This document shows, piece after piece, positions 47,801-59,727 of a stretch of DNA of 64,000 nucleotides. The stretch comes from Chondrosia reniformis (lineage: Eukaryota; Porifera; Demospongiae; Chondrillida; Chondrillidae), in the NCBI GenBank assembly GCA_947172415.1, contig OX359200.1, forward strand, positions 7,076,001-7,140,000, given 5' to 3'. Position numbers and translations under genes: made by a program. The stretch's first letter is position 1, and every line of letters starts with the position of its first letter. Below the pieces are notes generated by a model. The model did no database searches, had not been told where the DNA came from, and saw only the letters and a list, made by a program, of their open reading frames with translations.

Positions 47801-48033
47801 CTAATCCACAATACCAAGGACCCAAAATGGATGTGTACAGCTATGGTGTCCTCCTGTTGGAGGTGTGTAATGGGATGCCCCACCCCCAGGATCTGGAGGG
47901 TGTTCGACTAAGTGTTTCCAAATGGAAGCAGCCAAAGAGAGTATTTGGAGAAATCGCAAAAGACTGTACCATTCAGAACATGAAGGATCGGCTAACAATG
48001 AATGACATCTTATCTAGGTTGAAGAAACTTTAA
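44880..48033 (+). CDS. Array unit 5: CAP-Gly x2 - coiled coil - kinase
   Basis: Four exons give 900 residues: 44880-45365, 45492-45836, 45962-46655 and 46856-48033. Two CAP-Gly domains ([40 protein letters not shown]), a charged helical region and a Pro-rich stretch follow. A remnant of the third CAP-Gly ([17 protein letters not shown]) joins the old end of that domain, so its middle is deleted. The USP is absent. The last exon has a coiled coil (short version of the unit 4 type, EVTKKKKQLKKK) and a second-type kinase: [34 protein letters not shown]. Its neighbour downstream is the intact ALDH on the other strand. Expression and activity are unknown. Confidence 0.85.
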
Positions 48034-48384
48034 TAACTTTGAATTATGTAGAAACTAAAACTATATTTTTCACTACTATTTTTATTTTATATATATGCCA
48101 ATTTAACATTTCTGTATCTATTACACTTGTATAAAGAAAGGAATGTACGTACTTATGTACTGTGCAAATCATTTATATATATATATACCTAATTCACTTC
48201 TGAACTAGCTGAACATATTGCACTCAGGCAATGGCAATGGCAATGTTAAACATTAACAGAAATGCACACATGCATATGGTTTCAATAATGCTCAAATTGT
48301 AATTGTATAATACGTAATACAGAAATATGATAATGAATGTTCAAGAAAAAGAGAATTGTATTTAATTCGTTATATAGTCATAAG
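48034..48384. other. Convergent spacer between unit 5 and ALDH
   Basis: AT-rich with a TA run at 48175-48187. The right half matches 23080-23232, the flank of the ALDH pseudogene. No gene seen. Confidence 0.7.
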
Positions 48385-49911
48385 TTAGGAGTTCTTCTGA
48401 GGTAGTTTGATGGTGATGGCCTTCACCTCGGAGTACTGCTGGATCCCATACTCTCCCAACTCTCTACCGTTTCCAGACTCCTTAAACCCACCAAACGGCA
48501 CTTGAGACTCCAACACATCGTAGCAGTTGATCCAAACGGTTCCGGCTCTTATCCCTTGCGCAAGCATCAGTGCCTTGTCCAGATTGGAGGTGAAGACTGA
48601 CGCTGCCAGACCATATATGGTCTTGTTGGCACGCTCAATGACCTCTTCAATGTTCTTGAACTTCATGATCTGCATGACTGGTCCGAATATCTCTTCCTTG
48701 GCAATCCTCATTTCATCACTGACACCAGTAAAGACTGTCGGCTCCACAAAAAAGCCTTTGTCACCATGGCGATTTCCTCCACATTCCAGTTTGGCACCTT
48801 CCTTCTTTCCGCTGTCAATGAGGTCCATAATCTTGTCAAACTGCTCCTGGTCCACCTGAGGCCCCTGCTCACAGTCAGTGCTCATCGGATCGGCTAGCTT
48901 CCTCTTCTTTGCACGCTCTACACTCTTGCGAACAAACTCATCGTAAACTGACTCTTCCACAAAGGTCCTGGATCCTGCACAACAGCACTGGCCCTGGTTG
49001 AAGAAGAGGGCAAAATGGCTGGTCTCCACAGCATTATCAAGGTCAGCATCAGCTAGCACAATGTTTGGACTCTTTCCTCCCAGCTCCAAGGTGACTCGCT
49101 TCAGATTACTGGCTCCTGCAGCCTGCTTGATGAGGTGGCCCACTTCGGTGGATCCTGTGAAAGCCACCTTGTCGATATCCGGGTGAGAGGAGATGGCCGC
49201 ACCAGCAGTGGGCCCGTAGCCAGGGACCACATTGATAACACCTGGGGGAAACCCCGCCTCCACTGACAGCTGAGCAACATAGAGAGCAGACAAAGGAGTC
49301 TGTTCCGCCACCTTGAGGATGATGGTGTTCCCGCAGCAGAGTGCAGGGGCAAGCTTCCACGCTTGCATCAAAAGAGGAAAGTTCCATGGAATTATCTGAC
49401 CGCATACTCCGACCGGCTCGTGACGAGTGAAACTGAGATAGGATCCGTCGACCGGGATCGTCTTTCCGTGGATCTTGTCCGCCCAGCCCGCATAGTAGCG
49501 GTAACACTTCATCGTCAGACTCATATCGACATTGTACGCGTCTTTGTACGGTTTTCCGTTGTCCAAAGTCTCCAATCGAGCAAGATATTCGCGATCGCGC
49601 TCGATCAAGTCTGCAAGCTTGTTTAGCAAGCGACCTCGGTCGGACGCATCCATCGTCCTCCAAACGCTGCCAAGCTTAAAAGCCTCCCTCGCGGCCTTTA
49701 CGGCCTTGTCCACATCCGCTTTATCTCCTTCGGCCACATCGCATATCTTCTCTCCAGTAGCTGGGTTGATGGTCGGAAACGTCTTTCCGCTAACCGAATC
49801 AAACCACTCGTTATTGATAAAGATCTGCTTGTACAGTACCTTGGGATCGCCATTGTCCTCAAACAAATTCTGCTCCATTTTCGATCGCTTGGCTGCAGGC
49901 TCGCTTGACAT
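48385..49911 (-). CDS. Aldehyde dehydrogenase, ALDH1A/ALDH2 type
   Basis: A single uninterrupted exon of 508 residues, close to the family length of about 500. It oxidises aldehydes to acids with NAD+ as a tetramer. Motifs are [39 protein letters not shown] (NAD site), FTGSTEVG, the catalytic Glu in LELGGKSPN, the catalytic Cys in [28 protein letters not shown] and the C-terminal PQKNS typical of ALDH1/2. No clear mitochondrial presequence ([14 protein letters not shown]), so it is probably cytosolic. Its neighbours are intron-rich, so the lack of introns could reflect a retrocopy or intron loss. A truncated duplicate lies at 23233-24170. Head to head with the HOIL-1-like gene. Confidence 0.95.
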   Translation of the reverse strand: MSSEPAAKRSKMEQNLFEDNGDPKVLYKQIFINNEWFDSVSGKTFPTINPATGEKICDVAEGDKADVDKAVKAAREAFKLGSVWRTMDASDRGRLLNKLADLIERDREYLARLETLDNGKPYKDAYNVDMSLTMKCYRYYAGWADKIHGKTIPVDGSYLSFTRHEPVGVCGQIIPWNFPLLMQAWKLAPALCCGNTIILKVAEQTPLSALYVAQLSVEAGFPPGVINVVPGYGPTAGAAISSHPDIDKVAFTGSTEVGHLIKQAAGASNLKRVTLELGGKSPNIVLADADLDNAVETSHFALFFNQGQCCCAGSRTFVEESVYDEFVRKSVERAKKRKLADPMSTDCEQGPQVDQEQFDKIMDLIDSGKKEGAKLECGGNRHGDKGFFVEPTVFTGVSDEMRIAKEEIFGPVMQIMKFKNIEEVIERANKTIYGLAASVFTSNLDKALMLAQGIRAGTVWINCYDVLESQVPFGGFKESGNGRELGEYGIQQYSEVKAITIKLPQKNS

Positions 49912-50298
49912 AATGGGATAGGGGACCTGTTATAACTTTATATAGAAATATGTGGTCCACAAGGCGTGGCTTATCAAAAGCTTCTGCGCATGCGCAAGAG
50001 CACCTGCCGAGCTTATACAGGGAAAATCCCGTATCTCTTTCTCGCTCAATCGAAAATTTCCTCGAATCGAATTTGTGTGCCAATTTTATTTGATCTGCTG
50101 ATGATATACAAATTAACACAATTCTACCAAAAGTAAGTCCAAAGTTCCTTCGTCACATCATAGATTTGCATCGCTTTGTTCGGAGGTGCGTGGGAGTCAA
50201 CATTGACGTACTGTAGTACTGTCCTATATACTATTTAATAGTTCAAATAGCCTTTCCTTGTCGTAGGTGATACCTCTCGTCGACTGCTTCACTTCAAG
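49912..50298. promoter_or_regulatory. Divergent ALDH / HOIL-1-like intergenic region
   Basis: 387 bp between two start codons. It contains a GC-rich gcgcatgcgc palindrome (NRF-1-like) near 49985, but no perfect TGACGTCA (only ttgacgta near 50203). Confidence 0.5.
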
Positions 50299-53200
50299 AT
50301 GAATCGAGGAGGTCTTTTAGTTGCTACTGGTGTTAACGTTCAAGTCTTCAGACACGAGCAAGGAAGATGGAACGCTATTCACAAGCCGAATAAGTTTACA
50401 GTAAAGTTGATGTCAGTTGGGACCAAATACACTCTCGTGTTCAAGGAGAACTCAACGGAAGACAAAGTATAGTTTATATGTGACTAACCATATGTAAAGA
50501 TAGTGATTGTAATTTTATCGTACTTGTGTATGTATGTAGTTGATGTCACCACACCCTATAGTTATTGCGTAATCGTAGGGTTCATAAATTGGGTGGGAGT
50601 GGTAAAGACACAATTCTTGTGTGAAACTTTGGATCTGAACACACGAGGGTGTAATGTCATTGTGGCTGGTTCATATATCTGTAATGTTACTACCTCACAG
50701 TTCCCCAGTGCAGTAGACATGTTGTTATTGTGGCTGGTTCATATAGTACTACCTCACAGTTCCCCAGTGCAGTAGACATGTTGTTATTGTGGCTGGTTCA
50801 TATAGTACTACCTCACAGTTCCCCAGTGCAGTAGACATGTTGTTATTGTGGCTGGTTCATATAGTGCTACCTCACAGTTCCCCAGTGCAGTAGACATGTT
50901 GTTATGGTGGCTGTAATGTTTCCTCTAGGCTACTGTTTTGGAGATACCAGTTGGTATTACCATGACAGCACAGAATCATCCGTCCAAACCTGACTTTTGT
51001 GAAATTAACAGTGAAAATAACATTTACGGGCTGAGGTTTCAAAGTGGAAATGCTTGTTCGGACTTCTCCATCAAACTGCAGAATGCCATTGCGCAACAAA
51101 GTTGGTTCTGTTATATAATACATATGTATGTAGTACGTAATTATCCTAAATTGTTCTTTTTTCAATTATTGCCCAACAACCAAAACAACCTTCAAATAGC
51201 CCCTAATGGTACGTAAGTAGTGTATACATGTGATATTATAAAGTGTCCAAAATGTTCATATAATCTATTACATTACGCTGATAATCTTTGCCATTTCACT
51301 TACCCCTCCATACCTACCTGAGGTGGCCTTGCCTTACTCCTCCACACCTCCTGAGGTGGCCTTGCCTTACTCCTCCACACCTCCTGAGGTGGCCTTGCCT
51401 TACTCCTCCATACCTACCTGAGGTGGCCTTGCCTTACCCCTCCATACCTACCTGAGGTGGCCTTGCCTTACCCCTCCATACCTACCTGAGGTGGCCTTGC
51501 CTTACCCCTCCATACCTACCTGAGGTGACCTTGCCTTACCCCTCCATACCTACCTGAGGTGGCCTTGCCTTACCCCTCCATACCTACCTGAGGTGGCCTT
51601 GCCTTACCCCTCCATACCTACCTGAGGTGGCCTTGCCTTACCCCTCCATACCTACCTGAGGTGGCCTTACCTTACCCCTCCATACCTACCTGAGGTGGCC
51701 TTGCCTTACCCCTCCATACCTACCTGAGGTGGCCTTGCCTTACCCCTCCATACCTACCTGAGGTGACCTTGCCTTACCCCTCCATACCTACCTGAGGTGG
51801 CCTTGCCTTACCCCTCCATACCTACCTGAGGTGGCCTTGCCTTACCCCTCCATACCTACCTGAGGTGGCCTTGCCTTACCCCTCCATACCTACCTGAGGT
51901 GGCCTTGCCTTACCCCTCCATACCTACCTGAGGTGGCCTTGCCTTACCCCTCCATACCTACCTGAGGTGGCCTTGCCTTACCCCTCCATACCTACCTGAG
52001 GTGGCCTTGCCTTACCCCTCCATACCTACCTGAGGTGGCCTTGCCTTACCCCTCCATACCTACCTGAGGTGGCCTTGCCTTACCCCTCCATACCTACCTG
52101 AGGTGGCCTTGCCTTACCCCTCCATACCTACCTGAGGTGGCCTTACCTTACCCCTCCATACCTACCTGAGGTGGCCTTGCCTTACCCCTCCATACCTACC
52201 TGAGGTGGCCTTGCCTTACCCCTCCATACCTACCTGAGGTGGCCTTGCCTTACCCCTCCATACCTACCTGAGGTGACCTTGCCTTACCCCTCCATACCTA
52301 CCTGAGGTGGCCTTGCCTTACCCCTCCATACCTACCTGAGGTGGCCTTGCCTTACCCCTCCATACCTACCTGAGGTGGCCTTGCCTTACCCCTCCATACC
52401 TACCTGAGGTGGCCTTGCCTTACCCCTCCATACCTACCTGAGGTGGCCTTGCCTTACCCCTCCATACCTACCTGAGGTGGCCTTGCCTTACCCCTCCATA
52501 CCTACCTGAGGTGGCCTTGCCTTACCCCTCCATACCTACCTGAGGTGGCCTTGCCTTACCCCTCCATACCTACCTGAGGTGGCCTTACCTTACCCCTCCA
52601 TACCTACCTGAGGTGGCCTTGCCTTACCCCTCCATACCTACCTGAGGTGGCCTTGCCTTACCCCTCCATACCTACCTGAGGTGGCCTTGCCTTACCCCTC
52701 CATACCTACCTGAGGTGACCTTGCCTTACCCCTCCATACCTACCTGAGGTGGCCTTGCCTTACCCCTCCATACCTACCTGAGGTGGCCTTGCCTTACCCC
52801 TCCATACCTACCTGAGGTGGCCTTGCCTTACCCCTCCATACCTACCTGAGGTGGCCTTGCCTTACCCCTCCATACCTACCTGAGGTGGCCTTGCCTTACC
52901 CCTCCATACCTACCTGAGGTGGCCTTGCCTTACCCCTCCATACCTACCTGAGGTGGCCTTGCCTTACCCCTCCATACCTACCTGAGGTGACCTTGCCTTA
53001 CCCCTCCATACCTACCTGAGGTGGCCTTGCCTTACCCCTCCATACCTACCTGAGGTGGCCTTGCCTTACCCCTCCATACCTACCTGAGGTGGCCTTGCCT
53101 TACCCCTCCATACCTACCTGAGGTGGCCTTGCCTTACCCCTCCATACCTACCTGAGGTGGCCTTACCTTACCCCTCCATACCTACCTGAGGTGGCCTTGC

Positions 53201-56200
53201 CTTACCCCTCCATACCTACCTGAGGTGGCCTTGCCTTACCCCTCCATACCTACCTGAGGTGGCCTTGCCTTACCCCTCCATACCTACCTGAGGTGGCCTT
53301 GCCTTACCCCTCCATACCTACCTGAGGTGGCCTTGCCTTACCCCTCCATACCTACCTGAGGTGGCCTTGCCTTACCCCTCCATACCTACCTACTGTACTT
53401 ACTGTATACTTCTATTTCTTCTGTTTCCAGTCAAGACTACTCCATCTCCTCAAGCAAGCCAGTATATTGACGATACTGACACTCTACCTCCTCCAGTTAA
53501 CAAGTTGGTCAAACATATCAGTCTGTGGGAGGTGTCTGTTATTCCTCTTTATACTGATCTATTAGAAGGAATATCCCAGCTAATCAAACTCCAATGACAT
53601 TTGCTGGTCACGCTGCACCTCCAATGGAACAGCCATATTCACCATATCATCCTCAGGGGAAGGGCTACCCGGACCCACATGGCTATCCAGATAGATATGA
53701 AAGAGAGAGGTACAATGACTGGTCCCCAGTGGCCCCTACCAAAAGGTATCCGGAGGAGTATCGCAATGAAAGGAGGGGGAAAGGAATGAGACACGATGAT
53801 GACTATGTAGAAAGGAATGATGATTATTACGAGCGAGCCCCTCATCACCCAAGGAGACCAGGCTTTGATGAGGAAAGATCACCTCGCCATGTAAACCCAG
53901 ACAAGACTGCTCAGGTTGAAAGTGTTATGGAAAAAAATATTAGTGAAACAGATCGCTGTAAGAGATTTAAGTAACAAAGAGAGCAACTTGTTATTTCGTT
54001 CTCAATTTTTAGCATTTTGTCTGAAGGAATTAGCTTCAGCCATCAATAGTGGAAATGCCGAAAATGCTGAATTTCATATAAAAGAGCTTATTCAATGTAC
54101 AAGAAAGCTTGGTGAGGTGGAATTGACTTACAGTACGTCTGATAAGCCTCAGCAGGACCAGGAGAAGACCTGTAGGTCAGTACTTGTGACTCCTGCACAG
54201 AGTCGGACTGACTTGTAATAATCCTACATCGTTACTAGGTTACGTACGTATATATTTACATACGTAGTGCTGCATGTATGAATACTATGGGATATAGATC
54301 TATAGATACTATAGATTGTTAATTTGTGGTTGCAGGCTTGTGGTCAAAGTTGAGTGTCAGGAAAGGAGCATTCCTTCTACCAAAATTCTAGTGGACAGTA
54401 AAATACAGTGGAACATTGAAGAGCTCAAGATTCATGTACGTACCACGTTAAGCCTAGGAGTGGTGGACCTACGTAGGAGTGGTGGGCCTACATAGGAGTG
54501 GTGGACCTCCATAGGAGTGGTGGACCTACATAGGAGTGGTGGACCTCCATAGGAGTGGTGGACCTACATAGGAGTGGTGGACCTCCATAGGAGTGGTGGA
54601 CCTCCATAGGAGTGGTGGACCTCCGTAGGAGTGGTGGGCCTACATAGGAGTGGTGGACCTCCATAGGAGTGGTGGGCCTACATAGGAGTGGTGGACCTCC
54701 ATAGGAGTGGTGGGCCTACATAGGAGTGGTGGACCTCCATAGGAGTGGTGGGCCTACATAGGAGTGGTGGACCTATATAGGAGTGGGGCTTGCGGTGGAC
54801 CTACGTAGGAGTGGGGCTTGCGGTGGACCTCTGTAGGAGTGGGGCTTGTGGTGGACCTCCGTAGGAGTGGGGCTTGCGGTGGACCTCTGTAGGAGTGGGG
54901 CTTGTGGTGGACCTCTGTAGGAGTGGGGCTTGCGGTGGACCTCCGTAGGAGTGGGGCTTGCGGTGGACTTCCATAGGAGTGGGGCTTGCTGGAGGACCTC
55001 TGTAGGAGTGGGACTTGCGGTGGACCTCCGTAGGAGTGGGGCTTGCTGGAGGACCTCTGTAGGAGTGGGGCTTGCTGGAGGACCTCTGTAGGAGTGGGGC
55101 TTGCTGGAGGACCTCTGTAGGAGTGGGGCTTGCTGGAGGACCTCCGTAGGAGTGGGGCTTGCTGGAGGATATAGTAGAGTTGGTTTATGTTAGTTATTCT
55201 CAAACTGTGCATCTACTATGTGTGCAGGTTGAAAAGAGGTATCTCCTTCCAAGACAAGTGCAGAGATGGATCTTTGGCCGCCATCTTGCAAAAGATAAAG
55301 AAGTGATAAGAGAGTTGCTTCAAGCAGATCTTCGCCGAGCTGAAGTGTTCATGTACGTGGTGAAGGCTAAGAAAGGTAATTTAGATGAGAGTATCTACCA
55401 GGAGTTTATTAGGAGCATGTTGGAGAAGAAAGAGGAGCAGAAGGATCATCAAGCAGTGAGTAGACCTCACTAAATATTCTGACAAGATGGCTCATCTTTC
55501 TCAAGCCACTAATTTGGTGCACTTGGAAAACAAAGAAATTTCAGTTTTATTGTCGTATACCTTAGAGATACAAATACCATGGAATTATGCCAGAACTATT
55601 TGTCGTTGTCTTTTCAATTTTCTTCATCACTGCAATACTTATTTTATTGTCAGTTTATGCATAGTGTTGCCATCCCTCATCCCTGATCCCTGATAACAAC
55701 AGTGTTGTTGTACACTTTATATTTTATTACCTCTCTCATGCACCAGGACCTCAATACCTCTCATGACGGCAGCATGATGAGGGATCTTTATGCTCCTTCA
55801 AAGAAAATGGCTGCCACTGATGCAAAACCAGGTATGTTTGACAATAGCCTGTTTTGGTTGTTATTTACTCACTAGACAGAAGTTTTACAATCCAATGAGG
55901 TTGATAGATATTTCTGCTCAATCATAAGCACACAATTTACTCTTATGTTTGTAGTTTACTGGTTTACTACTTGTATTCCTTCAGCCCCAACTACCTTTAG
56001 AGAGGAAGCTCCGCCCACCACCAGACAGGAAGCTCCACCCTCTTCCAAACAGGAAGTATCCCGTCCAGTGATATATGGAGTTGATGTACCATTGGTTAAC
56101 CCAAAGGAGGCGGAGCGGAGGGAGGAGCCTGGATGGACGTGTCCTGCCTGCACTGTGGTCAACCTTCCCCACAGACCTGGTTGTGAGGTGTGTTCTGGTC

Positions 56201-58288
56201 CCAGGCCTGACGACTACAAGATTCCGTTGTGGTATGAGCCAACCGCAGAAGAAAAGGAACTCTTTAAGAAGCTTGATTTGGACCCCGAACTCATTCGAAG
56301 GGTAGATACATAAATATTAGTAGAAACTGACAACTTTGTTTTATGTTTTTTGTATCATAAACTCACTGAAATATTTGATGAGTACAAGTGCATTATATGG
56401 TTTAGTAAAGCAGAGTGTAAAATACACGTGTGGTTAGCATGAAGTGAGAGGTGGTTATCAAGATTAATTTGGCAATGTCTTCTATAACTTAGAACGCTGA
56501 GGAGGAACAGCAAAGAAGGGAAATGGAGCGAAGGATGAATTACGAGGCCCATAGGAACTTGGATTTTAAGGATTACATTGAGAACACAGAGAACTTCCAG
56601 TGTCTTATTTGCTATGAAGATGTAGAAATTGGTGAGGGTGTCATGCTCAGAGAATGTCTGCATAACTTTTGCAAGTAAGTTTACAACCTTTAATCACACG
56701 AGTGACTATATTCTACAATGCTTCAGGATGATAGCAAAGCTCTACTTGATGTTAATTATAGGGATTGCCTCAAAGGTCAGATTATGGCTTCAGAAGAGGC
56801 ACAAATAAGATGTCCATTTGATGATGGACATTATCAATGTCAAAATGTTATCACTGAAAGAGAAATGAGAGCTGTAAGTATTGATGTCACAGACCCCCCC
56901 CCTTCATCAGTAATTATATTCATATACACTTACATCACGAGGTACAATGTATGTATATTCTCTGTATTCAATGAGCATGTGAATATCATGTGATTTGACC
57001 AGTATGCATAGCTGGGTCTGTTATTTCTACTTTTTAGCTTTTGACCGAAGAAGAGTTTGAGAAGGTTGAAAAACGTGGTTTGCAGCAGGCAGAGGCTGCA
57101 ATGGTAGATGCTTTCCACTGCAAGACGCCAGATTGTCAGGGATGGTGTGTCTATGATGACGATGTCAACTTCTACGACTGCAATTTTTGTAAGAAACAAA
57201 ACTGTTTAACATGCAAGGCTATCCACGAAGGTATGAACTGCAAAGAGTATCAAGATGACCTGGAAAGAAAGGCAGCCAACGATGAAGCAGCAAAGGCAAC
57301 CAAAGAAATGCTAGAAGTGAGCACCTCCATCAATATTACTGTAGTCAGAGATGAGGAGAAGACATGTAGAACCTGCTGTATGGTATACAACATTAAAACA
57401 CTTAATTACTCAGAAAGGAATAGTTCAATTCCACTCAATACTTAGTTAAATGACCTTGGTCACTTGGCTGGTTTGGTGTAATCACTTCCAGTGATTGTAT
57501 CCACTGCTTAGGTTGTTAGGAATAGTATCCTTAAATATGTGTTAGGAATAGTGTCCTTAGATATGTGTTAGGAATAGTGTCCTTAGATATGTGTTAGGAA
57601 TAGTATCCTTAGATATGTGTTAGGAATAGTATCCTTAGATATGTGTTAGGAATAGTATCCTTAGATGTGTTTGTTAATGTTTGTTGTGTCTTCTCTGTTT
57701 CTCAGAAAATGATTCAGCAGGGAGAAGCCATGAACTGCACTCAATGTGGAGTAATTGTGCAGAAGAAGGAAGGATGTGATTGGATCAAGTGTAGTGTGTG
57801 CAAGACAGAGCTCTGTTGGGCAACCAAAGGACCAAGATGGGGTCCAAAGGTGAAGTCAAGTGATCTGCACTGCTTTAGGAGTTGGGTTCTTAGATGTTAT
57901 CACAGCACTTGATGGCAGAGAACTGGTGGCCAGTGACTGGTATCCTTCAGATCAAGTCCACATTACACTTGTGGTTGGGTTATGACTTGGGGTGTATTAA
58001 TCAATGGAGTTTTCACTTGTAAAATATTTTTGGTCATTTTCTATCAGCTAAGCTTCTTGTCAACTGCCACCTCATAGTAGTATAGTAATAGTATGTGGAA
58101 AATACTATTGGTATTTGTCAATATTAAATTGTTATAATATTGCAATAAATCTTACAATCTATATAAGATGTCTATTAATTAGAACTCACGTAACTTCCTT
58201 ATTGTAGGGTCGCGGGGATATCAGTGGAGGATGTAAGTGTGGAGTAAAAGGACAAAGGTGTTCTCCACACTGCAGAAACTGTCATTAG
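50299..58288 (+). CDS. RBCK1: HOIL-1/RBCK1-like RBR ligase with SHARPIN-like N-terminus
   Basis: Fourteen exons give 831 residues in one frame: 50299-50466, 50929-51100, 53431-53503, 53566-53957, 54013-54175, 54336-54435, 55228-55455, 55747-55831, 55985-56301, 56493-56674, 56762-56873, 57038-57316, 57706-57849 and 58208-58288. Order: a PH/EVH1-like domain (1-113; [32 protein letters not shown]), an Arg/Tyr/Pro-rich linker, an LTM-like helix ([17 protein letters not shown]), a UBL ([40 protein letters not shown]), an NZF finger ([20 protein letters not shown]), then RING1 ([14 protein letters not shown]), IBR and RING2 with the catalytic Cys in [12 protein letters not shown]. It ends CRNCH, as in HOIL-1. 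HOIL-1 works in LUBAC, which makes linear ubiquitin. Human HOIL-1 (510 residues) lacks the N-terminal domain that SHARPIN has. Exons 3-5 are the least certain. Confidence 0.9.
50680..50912. repeat. 59-bp tandem repeat in HOIL-1-like intron 1
   Basis: Four copies of a unit with ctacctcacagttccccagt and gtagacatgttgttattgtg, which end just before exon 2. Confidence 0.85.
51303..53392. repeat. 34-bp minisatellite, about 60 copies
   Basis: About 2.1 kb of a nearly perfect 34-bp unit (aggtggccttgccttacccc plus tccatacctacctg) filling intron 2 of the HOIL-1-like gene. Variants (gaccttg, ccttacc) recur at regular intervals, which suggests a higher-order structure. The units contain cctgaggtggcc and many AGGT/ACCT motifs. 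Confidence 0.95.
54455..55170. repeat. 19-, 28- and 29-bp compound minisatellite
   Basis: Intron 6 of the HOIL-1-like gene. First copies of aggagtggtggacctccat (19 bp), then aggagtggggcttgcggtgg acctccgt (28 bp), then a version with gcttgctggaggacctctgt (29 bp). The three unit types clearly derive from one another. Confidence 0.92.
57512..57668. repeat. 26-bp tandem repeat in HOIL-1-like intron
   Basis: About six copies of tgttaggaatagtatcctta gatatg before exon 13. Confidence 0.88.
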
Positions 58289-58824
58289 CTGAGGTTCCTA
58301 GGTTGTTGACTTTATTGCATTCTATTGGATATATAGCTGACAGCAAATATTTCGTATCTTTATGTTGACTTTTATACTGTACATTTACATAATTATGCAA
58401 ATATGTGCATGTGTATAACGATGTGACGTTGTATTATTATTATAATAAACCAATTGACCTTTATCCTCATAACGTAACTACCGGTGACCCTCTGAGAACA
58501 TGCTAGTTTCCGTTTCGGGATTCCCTGGAAATTTGTGGTTCGCTGCAGAAGTGGCTTTATCGAATTAAGCGTCGCACACTCGAGCTCGAGACGACCGAGA
58601 GCTGGCAAGGAGGCAAGGATAAGTAGCCGGACCACGTGACTCATCCATTATGTCATCACACGTGACAACACAAGTGACTAATTTACGTAATTTACATTAT
58701 GCTTATAATTATAATAATTCAATCTAAAAAATAAACGATTTTATAAAGGAAGTATAAAGGAAGTGGAGTTGGATAGACCCGAAAATGAATCTAATTATTA
58801 TTTTGGCGCGTGAACGGTTGCAGC
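58289..58824. other. 3' flank of HOIL-1-like gene
   Basis: An AATAAA at 58444-58449 is a plausible poly(A) signal, about 160 bp after the stop. The rest shows no gene. The left end of the following Merlin-like element should lie here, but I could not find its terminus. Confidence 0.55.
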
Positions 58825-59662
58825 ATGTCGATTCTCAGTCTTGGATCTGTTCTTTTTGCTGGTAATGATGGCATCATTAGCTACATGAAAGGTAAAGAAC
58901 TGTAAATAAAATATAGAGGAGTGAAATGAACAGTAAATATCTATTTATAATGGTATTCACAACACACAGGGAAAAAACTCCTTGCAACTAGTAAGGAGTG
59001 TCCCAACTGCAGCACTCCAGGCAATTCACAGCCCATAAACTGGGAAGTTCGTTGGGATGTGGTTGATGGGTATCGTTGGCGATGTCCATCAACTACATGC
59101 AGGAAGAGCATTGCTATATATCCGCGATAAAATGTTCTTTGAGAGGACAAGAATCAGCCTCCAGAAGTGGCTAATTCTGATCTATTGGTGGGTGAGGGAG
59201 TATAGCATTACAGATGCAATGGAAGAGGCGGAGGTATCTAAACACATGGCCGTTGATGTATATCAATGGCTGCGTGAGATTTGCTCAACAATGCTGAACA
59301 GGCAAAACATCCAACTTGGTGGACCAGGCTCGATTGTTCAGATCGATGAGAGCCTGTTTCGGCACAAGCCCAAGGTAAAAAAAGCCAAAATGTCAAACTT
59401 TTGATAATTGATTAACCACAATCAATTATGAATCCCAATAGAACCATCGGGGAGGGCGTGCTACAAGTCAAGAAATTTGGGTGTTTGGGTTGGTTGACTG
59501 CAGCCAAAGCCCAGCATTGGGCTACATGGAGATTGTCCCAAACTGAACAGCAATCACCCTCCTCCCAATCATACAAGACCATGTACGCCCAGGAACAACC
59601 ATACATTCCTATGAATGGAGTGCCTATCGCCGAGTCCAAGGGCTTAACAATGTTCAGACGTA
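58825..59662 (+). pseudogene. Merlin/IS1016-type transposase, broken copy 1
   Basis: An exon from 58825 (MSILSLGSVLFAGNDG) and one from 58971 encode an N-terminal zinc ribbon (CPNC...WRCPSTTC), then ISLQKWLILIYWW, VDVYQWLREICS and VQIDESLFRHKPK. A last part from 59443 reads NHRGGRAT, EIWVFGLVD and ALGYMEIVP. It is broken: a 1-base frameshift near 59120, an in-frame TGA near 59541, the expected Asp of the second catalytic block replaced (HSYEW for HSDEW), and truncation at 59662 where an inverted repeat starts. These families insert by a DDE transposase. Confidence 0.85.
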
Positions 59663-59727
59663 TCACCCGTAATATACGGACACGGCGTCCATTTGCATCA
59701 ATGACGTAAGCAATCACTTCCGCTTCA
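59662..59727 (+). repeat. 66-bp inverted repeat, left arm
   Basis: Starts atcacccgtaatatacggac, ends aatcacttccgcttca. It is identical in reverse complement to 63143-63208. It cuts transposase copy 1 and, with its partner, encloses transposase copy 2. The enclosed stretch 59728-60631 has no gene that I can see. Confidence 0.85.

Noticed and set aside
49101-49663. Alternative minus-strand frames within ALDH
   Set aside because: Shadow frames of the intact 508-codon ALDH.
51303-53392. CRISPR-like array
   Set aside because: Direct 34-bp tandem units without unique spacers, in an animal intron: a minisatellite.
55487-55693. 68-codon frame [10 protein letters not shown]
   Set aside because: Lies within an intron of the HOIL-1-like gene between two phase-matched exons; no support.
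59412-59717. 101-codon minus-strand frame starting MIAYVIDANGRRVRILRVIR
   Set aside because: Antisense of the transposase remnant and of the 66-bp inverted repeat; no homology seen.
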